From: CAZKFG01 sp964551985
Lineage (GTDB): Bacteria; Bacillota; Negativicutes; Acidaminococcales; JAISLQ01
Length of the DNA: 30,589 nt
Direction: 5' to 3'
Assembly: GCA_964551985.1 (NCBI GenBank)
Contig: CAZKFG010000025.1
Location: 1-30,589 of the forward strand
The translations under genes were made by a program, and so were the position numbers. Position 1 is the stretch's first letter, and every line of letters begins with the position of its first letter. The notes beneath the pieces were generated by a model, which saw only the letters and a program-made list of their open reading frames with translations, searched no databases and was not told the DNA's origin. Positions 25,393-30,589 of this stretch are shown here, in pieces.

Positions 25393-27441
25393 ATGACCAA
25401 GAATTACAAAGTCGATAAAATAGACGAAAAAGAACCTGCTTTGCTTATTGGAGATGGTAATGTTTCAAATTCAATGAACAAAAATGAAGCAGAGGTCGAC
25501 CCTGCTGACAGTCAAAGAGTTTTTGATGGGATAAAAGGCAAGATAGTAACAATGATATGTATAGCTATGTCAACTTATTGCCTGTGTTTTAGTTTGCGTA
25601 TTTTTGATAATGTTGGATATTTTATACCATTTATTTCACATGTTGCTATTTTTCTGGCGTTTTTACTTGACATAGGGTTTTTATTATTGCCTGCAAAAAG
25701 TAAAGAAAAAAAAGGAGTACTTCCTTGGTATGATGTAATATTTATCTTTGCATCTACTGCATCACTGATATACCTTTTCTTTACGTATGATGCCAATGCA
25801 GAAAGATATACTTTTATGAGTTTTACGGATGTTGAAATTGTTATGGGTGTATTGACTCTTATTGGTGTTCTTGAAATAACAAGGCGGGCACTTGGTTTTG
25901 CAATGCCTTTAGTTTCACTTTTATTTATTGCTTTGATGTTTTGGGGAACACATTTAAAAGGCGCTTTTAAAATACGCCCTATTGGCGTTGATGAGGCTGT
26001 TGGGAATCTTATATATCATAATGTTGGTATTTTGGGAGTAGCAATGGAAACAGCAGCTACTATTATAGTAATGTTTGTAATTTTTAGTTCACTGCTTTTT
26101 ATAATGGGTGGTGGAGATTTTTTTATAAAACTTGCAACATGCCTTGTAGGGCGCTTTAGAGGAGGGCATGCCAAAATAGCTGTTCTTGCAAGCGCTTTTA
26201 TGGGTATGATGTCAGGCAGTACTACAGCCAATGTTGCATCAACAGGGGTTTTAACCATTCCGATGATGAAAAAGGCAGGTTTTACTCCTGAATATGCAGG
26301 TGCAGTAGAGGCTGTATCTTCAAATGGTGGCCAGATTATGCCACCAATAATGGGGCTTGTTGCTTTTGTTATGGCAGATTGGCTTGGTATATCATATTGG
26401 TATTTGGCGGTATGTGCTGTTATTCCTGCATTGTTCTATTTTGCAGCAGTTTTAATAATGGTGGATTGTGAATCAAGGCGGCTGAAAATAAAAGGTGTCC
26501 CTGTAGAAGCATTGCCTAAAACTATAAATACTCTTAAAGAAGGGTGGTATTATATACTGCCTATATTAGGATTGGTTTATTTTCTGGGGTTTTTAAGATA
26601 TTCTGCAGAAGCTGCAGTTATGTATGCTATAGGCTTACTTCTTGCGGTTTACTTTTTGAAAGAATTTGTCGAGGTGTGGCAAAAGAGAAAGGTTTTTAAA
26701 CAGGTAACCAAAGAATTTAAAGTTATAGTTGTCAATACTCTTAAAAGCAGTGCTATAGGAATGCTAAAACCAGGCATCGCTTGTGCTTGTGCGGGCATTA
26801 TTATAGGTTCTTTATCTGTTACTCAGATAGGTTTGGTTATTGCCGATTCTTTAATCTCTTTAGCTGGTTCAAGTCAGCTCTTGTTATTGCTTATGGCTGC
26901 TTTTGCCTGTTTTGTGTTTGGAATGGGTATGAGTTCACTTCCTGCTTATATGATAGTTGCTATATTTGTTGTTCCAGCCCTGTCGAAATTTGGAGTACCT
27001 GATTTAGCAAGCCACTTTTTTATTTTCTGGTTTGCAATAACATCATTTATAACTCCGCCTGTTGCACTGGGAGCTTTTGTTGCGGCAGGCATTGCCGGAG
27101 GTAAGCCGTTTGAAACCGCTCTTTATTCTACTAAAATAGGTTTTTGCTCTTTTACTCTACCGTTTTTGTTTGTTTACAATCCTGCATTGTTGCTTATGGG
27201 AACAACAACAGAGATAGTAAGCGCTGCAATAACAGGGCTCATAGGAGTAACCTATATTTGTTTTGGCATATCAGGCTATGCCATAAATAAGTGTAATTTT
27301 GTTGAACGAATTGCTCTTGTTGTGTGCGGGATTATTCTTGCTGCTATAAATGGTTTTGAAACAATTATTCCGATAACCATCGGTCTTTTAATATTGATTT
27401 ATCAAAAATTTTATGGTGGTAAAGATATAGCAATTTCTTGA
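25393..27441 (+). CDS. TRAP transporter fused permease (DctQM type)
   Basis: A 682-residue polytopic inner-membrane protein with the small (DctQ-like) and large (DctM-like) TRAP subunits in one chain, as usual for TAXI systems. The N-terminal 50 residues are soluble. Spans begin at about residue 45. The family core is clear: FMGMMSGSTTANVASTGVLT, then IPMMKKAGFTPEYAGAVEA and SSNGGQIMPPIMGLVAFVMA. A second such region holds FGMGMSSLPAYMIVAIFVVP and FITPPVALGAFVAAG. TRAP transporters use an ion gradient for high-affinity carboxylate uptake. The start is the ATG at 25393, 5 bp after GGAGG; an upstream in-frame TTG at 25363 has no ribosome site. The next gene begins 18 bp after the stop. Confidence 0.92.
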   Translation: MTKNYKVDKIDEKEPALLIGDGNVSNSMNKNEAEVDPADSQRVFDGIKGKIVTMICIAMSTYCLCFSLRIFDNVGYFIPFISHVAIFLAFLLDIGFLLLPAKSKEKKGVLPWYDVIFIFASTASLIYLFFTYDANAERYTFMSFTDVEIVMGVLTLIGVLEITRRALGFAMPLVSLLFIALMFWGTHLKGAFKIRPIGVDEAVGNLIYHNVGILGVAMETAATIIVMFVIFSSLLFIMGGGDFFIKLATCLVGRFRGGHAKIAVLASAFMGMMSGSTTANVASTGVLTIPMMKKAGFTPEYAGAVEAVSSNGGQIMPPIMGLVAFVMADWLGISYWYLAVCAVIPALFYFAAVLIMVDCESRRLKIKGVPVEALPKTINTLKEGWYYILPILGLVYFLGFLRYSAEAAVMYAIGLLLAVYFLKEFVEVWQKRKVFKQVTKEFKVIVVNTLKSSAIGMLKPGIACACAGIIIGSLSVTQIGLVIADSLISLAGSSQLLLLLMAAFACFVFGMGMSSLPAYMIVAIFVVPALSKFGVPDLASHFFIFWFAITSFITPPVALGAFVAAGIAGGKPFETALYSTKIGFCSFTLPFLFVYNPALLLMGTTTEIVSAAITGLIGVTYICFGISGYAINKCNFVERIALVVCGIILAAINGFETIIPITIGLLILIYQKFYGGKDIAIS

Positions 27442-27459
27442 TTTTTTGGAGGTGAATCC

Positions 27460-29178
27460 ATGGTTCCAGATATCAGAGATGAAATTTTTAAAAATTGTAT
27501 TAATAAAAACTTTCGTGCGGCTATTACAGTAGAGCGTTCAGGCTGTATGGCAGGTATTAACGAAGCTGTCAAAAAAGCTAAAGAAATTGGTTTGACAGTC
27601 GAATATTGTCTTGAAGATGGAGCATTAGTAGCTGTTGGAGACAAAGCAATGATAATAAGCGGTAATCCGAAACAAATCGCACAAGCAGAAGAGGTTGTAA
27701 TGGGTTTGATGGCAATGTCTTCTGGAATTGCCAGTGCAGCAAGGCAAGCAATAATAAATGCTGACGGTAAATTAAAAATAGTAGCAGGTGCATGGAAGAA
27801 AATGCCACCAACAATAAAAGAATTGGTTAGGCATGCAGTTGCTGTTGGAGGGGCGGATTATAGGATAACGAATTTGCCATTTCTTTATATTGACAAAAAT
27901 TTTGTCAGAATGTTTGGTGGAATTGCACAGACAATGCAAAATATCGGTCATATAGAAAATATGACAAAATGTATACAGCTAAAAGGCGATAGTGGCAACA
28001 TTGTGACAGAAGCTGAAATAGCAGTTTGCGGTGGTGCTAGTATTGTAATGGTCGATTCAGGCGTTATATCTGACGTAGAGAAGGTAGTTGCACACTTGAC
28101 AAGTAAAGGATTGCGTGAGAGAGTGCAAATAGCGTTTGCTGGTGGGATAAAAATAGAAGATATCAAATATTTAGCCCAAAAAGATATAGATATACTTGAT
28201 ATAGGTTTACAAATAATTGCTGCACCACTTTTGGATATGCGACTGGATGTTTTGTCTGAAAAAACATCTATAGAGGTTAATCTTTTTGAAAAAACAGAAC
28301 TTTTATTTGAAGAAATAACTTTAAAAAATGCCAATTTAAATCAGATAGCCGACTTGATAGCAGATGTTTTGCAAATAGATCGCAAAGAAGTTTTGGTTAT
28401 AGATGTCCAAGATTCTATTTTGAGCGTTGATATATTACGTAAAAAGATAAATTTAGCAAATATCATTAGTAAAGAAAAAGAAATTCTACAAAAACTTGCA
28501 AAGATAGAGGGAGTGCAACTTTGCCCGAATAGTTCCATACATTCAGAAGGTATACTAGGGCTTATTGCCGTTTCGCCGGAAGATAAAGAAAAAGTGCTTG
28601 GGCGTTCATATGATATGTCTGAAAATGTGCAGAGCAATATATCGCGGCGTGTAATGATTTTCCCGACAGGAAAAGAGCTCATCAGTGCTTGTATAAAAGA
28701 TACAAACTCTCCTCTTATAAAACAAAAATTGGAGCAAAAAGGTTTTTTTGCAAGTATTGGCGAGATAATAGATGATGATGTTGATATTATTTACAGCAAA
28801 TTTATTAATGCGCTAAATGAAGGATACGGTGTTGTAATAACTACTGGTGGCACAGGAGCGGAAAGCAAAGATTGCACAATAGAGGCTGTCTTGAAACTTG
28901 ACAATGATGCACAAACACCATATATTATGAAATTTCAAAAAGGTTCTGGCAGGCATAAAAAAGATGGCGTGAAAATTGCTGTTGGTCAAGTTGATTGTGC
29001 TATTATAATAAGTCTTCCTGGACCAAATGATGAAGTAAAAGCGGTTTTAGATATAATTGCAGACAATTTAATTAATTTTAATGGCAAAAAACAGTTGGCA
29101 CAGCTTATTGCACAACGCTTGAGAGAGGTTTTGCTAGATAAAAGTGTTCATTATAAAGGTAATAATCATCATAAGTAA
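27460..29178 (+). CDS. Quinolinate-phosphoribosyltransferase-like (NadC/ModD) domain fused to a MoCF (MoaB/MogA/CinA-like) domain
   Basis: A 572-residue fusion. Residues 1 to about 265 look like NadC/ModD: ERSGCMAGINEAVKKAKEIG, LEDGALVAVGD, SSGIASAARQA, AVAVGGADYRITNLP, IVTEAEIAVCGG, IVMVDSG and a closing IAFAGGIK. Several substrate-binding positions differ from true QPRTases: the usual RKT-PG motif is AWKKMPP, and KDNH is DKNF, so NAD synthesis is doubtful. A linker domain spans about 270-410. The C-terminal part (about 410-560) is a molybdopterin-binding MoCF domain with DTNSPLIKQKLEQKGF and VVITTGGTGAESKD (near 461). The start follows GGAGGTG by 6 bp. The fusion suggests a pyridine-nucleotide- or cofactor-related role in this pathway; the function is unknown. 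Confidence 0.75.
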   Translation: MVPDIRDEIFKNCINKNFRAAITVERSGCMAGINEAVKKAKEIGLTVEYCLEDGALVAVGDKAMIISGNPKQIAQAEEVVMGLMAMSSGIASAARQAIINADGKLKIVAGAWKKMPPTIKELVRHAVAVGGADYRITNLPFLYIDKNFVRMFGGIAQTMQNIGHIENMTKCIQLKGDSGNIVTEAEIAVCGGASIVMVDSGVISDVEKVVAHLTSKGLRERVQIAFAGGIKIEDIKYLAQKDIDILDIGLQIIAAPLLDMRLDVLSEKTSIEVNLFEKTELLFEEITLKNANLNQIADLIADVLQIDRKEVLVIDVQDSILSVDILRKKINLANIISKEKEILQKLAKIEGVQLCPNSSIHSEGILGLIAVSPEDKEKVLGRSYDMSENVQSNISRRVMIFPTGKELISACIKDTNSPLIKQKLEQKGFFASIGEIIDDDVDIIYSKFINALNEGYGVVITTGGTGAESKDCTIEAVLKLDNDAQTPYIMKFQKGSGRHKKDGVKIAVGQVDCAIIISLPGPNDEVKAVLDIIADNLINFNGKKQLAQLIAQRLREVLLDKSVHYKGNNHHK

Positions 29179-29214
29179 GTTTGCTTTTAGTATAAAATCA
29201 CGAGGAGTAGCAAA

Positions 29215-29994
29215 ATGAAAATCTATGACAATATATTGGTTGAGCACGCAAGGGTCGCTAGGCTCATTATGAATCAGCCGGAGAAAAGAAATGCTTTATC
29301 AAAGAGTATGATGAAAGATATTATTGATGGTTTAAATGACTTGAATAGTGATCCACAGGTAGTGGTTATTGTCATATCAGGTAAGGGTAAAGGTTTTTGT
29401 GCGGGGGCAGATCTTTCGACAATGTCACAGCAACCTAGCATTATAGATAGTATTGTTGATAAAACTTTTGTAAAAGATATGCTACTTACTTTAAGCAATA
29501 TAGATAAAATAGTCATCAGCCAAGTTCACGGCTTTGCCTTGGCTGGAGGATTTGGATTGGCAACTACATGTGATTTGTCTGTAGTTAGTAATGATTGTAA
29601 ACTTGGCATGCCTGAGATAAAACGTGGAATTGTACCTATGAATATAATGAATCCTCTTTCACGAATAATGCCTAAAAAACTTCTGTTGGAACTTATGTTG
29701 ACAGGAGAGAACATTTCTCCGGAAAAAGCAATGCAATTGCATTTGATTAATCAAGTAGTACCAGCAGAAAGTCTTGAAGAAGAAACTTTGAAGCTGGCAA
29801 ATAATATTGCTCAATACAGCGCTTCAGCAATAAAACTTTGTAAAAATGCTTTTTATCAAATGCAAAGTATGGATTATGTAGCGGCTTTTTCCTACCTTAC
29901 AGGAATGCTCACAGTAAACACACTTACAGGAGATGCCAAGGAAGGAACAAAAGCATTTTTGGAAAAAAGAAAGCCCAAATGGAAAGACAACTAG
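29215..29994 (+). CDS. Enoyl-CoA hydratase/isomerase (crotonase) family protein
   Basis: A 259-residue crotonase-fold enzyme acting on acyl-CoA thioesters. Oxyanion-hole segments are GFCAGADLS (about 60-68) and HGFALAGGFGLATTCDL (105-121). The Glu that matches Glu164 of rat enoyl-CoA hydratase is present (E134 in MPEIKRG), but the position of Glu144 (GGxxE) is Gly 114. Enzymes with only one acid are often isomerases, decarboxylases or C-C hydrolases, so plain hydration is not assured. An ACGAGGAG site precedes the ATG, 36 bp after the previous stop. It belongs with the CoA-transferase and BKACE genes as part of the CoA-ester half of the pathway. Confidence 0.88.
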   Translation: MKIYDNILVEHARVARLIMNQPEKRNALSKSMMKDIIDGLNDLNSDPQVVVIVISGKGKGFCAGADLSTMSQQPSIIDSIVDKTFVKDMLLTLSNIDKIVISQVHGFALAGGFGLATTCDLSVVSNDCKLGMPEIKRGIVPMNIMNPLSRIMPKKLLLELMLTGENISPEKAMQLHLINQVVPAESLEEETLKLANNIAQYSASAIKLCKNAFYQMQSMDYVAAFSYLTGMLTVNTLTGDAKEGTKAFLEKRKPKWKDN

Positions 29995-30046
29995 AGCTTA
30001 AACAAAAGTAATTTTTAAATATTTAATTGTGTAGAAAGGAGAAAAA

Positions 30047-30589
30047 ATGCCAGCAAAAATAATAAGTATAAAAGAGGCAGCTGAAATGGTGCCAAACGGA
30101 GCTACAGTTATGGTAGGAGGTTTTCTTAACTGTGGCAGTCCTAACGCTATTCTTGATTGTATAGCGCAGATGCGTACAAATGATTTAAAAATAATATCAA
30201 ACGATACATCATTTATAGGTAAGAGCCTTGGCGATCTTGTTGTAAACAAACAAATATCAGAACTTTTCGTTTCTCATGTCGGCACAAATCCTGAAACAGG
30301 TAAGCAGATGAACAGCGGCGAATTAAAAGTCAATCTTATCCCACAGGGAACACTGGCTGAAAGGATACGTTCTGCCGGCTATGGTCTTGGTGGATTTCTT
30401 ACCCCTACAGGCGTAGGTACACCTGTGCAGGAAGGCAAACAAGTAATGGAGATAAAAGGCAAAACATATCTACTTGAAATGCCTCTTGAAGCAGACATTG
30501 CAATTATAAAAGCACATAAAGGCGATAAAATGGGTAATCTTGTCTATAAGGGGTCAGCTAGAAACTTTAACCCTATAATGGCTTCGGCT
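30047..30589 (+). CDS. CoA-transferase family I, alpha subunit (partial)
   Basis: The first 181 codons of an AtoD/GctA-type subunit, cut by the window edge (the family is about 215-220 residues). It has the N-terminal IKEAAEMVPNGATVMVGGFL motif, then GGFLTPTGVGTPVQEGK and the segment LLEMPLEADIAIIKAHKGDK. These enzymes move CoA between acetyl- or other acyl-CoA and a carboxylate such as acetoacetate. The catalytic Glu is on the beta subunit, expected just beyond the edge. The ATG follows AAAGGAG by 5 bp and lies 52 bp after the crotonase gene. It could activate the substrate or the acetoacetate released by the BKACE protein. Confidence 0.9.
   Translation, partial: MPAKIISIKEAAEMVPNGATVMVGGFLNCGSPNAILDCIAQMRTNDLKIISNDTSFIGKSLGDLVVNKQISELFVSHVGTNPETGKQMNSGELKVNLIPQGTLAERIRSAGYGLGGFLTPTGVGTPVQEGKQVMEIKGKTYLLEMPLEADIAIIKAHKGDKMGNLVYKGSARNFNPIMASA

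Overview
The window looks like a chromosomal stretch of a low-GC anaerobic Firmicute with strong AGGAGG-type ribosome binding sites. A TAXI-type TRAP transporter beside CoA-dependent acid catabolism would fit a Negativicute, but that placement is an inference from gene content. It divides at about 17.2 kb into an accessory left part and a metabolic right part.

Accessory part. Positions 1-5285 hold minus-strand genes of mobile-element type: a cut-off gene that may be a phage-type nuclease, an AAA+ ATPase with a strong promoter, a DUF932 protein, and a two-gene unit made of a 503-residue protein with a possible permuted papain-like active site and a small polytopic membrane protein. Positions 5871-15244 are a complete type II-A CRISPR-Cas system: a tracrRNA on the minus strand, cas9, cas1, cas2 and csn2 with overlapping ends, a leader ending in ATTTGAG, and an array of 46 visible 36-nt repeats. 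A 100-N assembly gap inside the array is flanked by pieces of two spacers that recur intact just after it, which points to a collapsed tandem duplication.

Integration scar. After the array come about 530 bp of AT-rich DNA, the 3' fragment of a tRNA-Val(GAC) gene cut at the anticodon loop, its terminator, and a frameshifted, N-terminally truncated tyrosine integrase. Two doubled 12-bp motifs left of the tRNA fragment resemble the doubled motif that forms the integrase 3' end, suggesting repeated integrations here. A promoter/leader block upstream of the 503-residue gene has a diverged relative upstream of the broken integrase, so related blocks lie on both sides of the CRISPR-Cas locus.

Metabolic part. 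A divergent LysR regulator faces a plus-strand operon (18689 to the window edge) across an intergenic region containing two diverged copies of a roughly 140-bp block. The operon encodes an HMG-CoA lyase-family protein without the usual active-site Cys, a multi-cluster FAD/Fe-S oxidoreductase, a beta-keto acid cleavage enzyme, a LarA-like protein that keeps the lysine and histidines of the nickel-pincer site, a TAXI solute-binding lipoprotein, a terminator-like hairpin, a fused TRAP permease, a quinolinate-phosphoribosyltransferase-like/MoCF fusion, a crotonase lacking one catalytic Glu, and the alpha subunit of a CoA-transferase running off the edge. I read this as uptake, stereochemical rearrangement, C-C cleavage and CoA activation of a hydroxy- or keto-carboxylate whose identity cannot be told from sequence. 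It is the best candidate in the window for an undescribed pathway.
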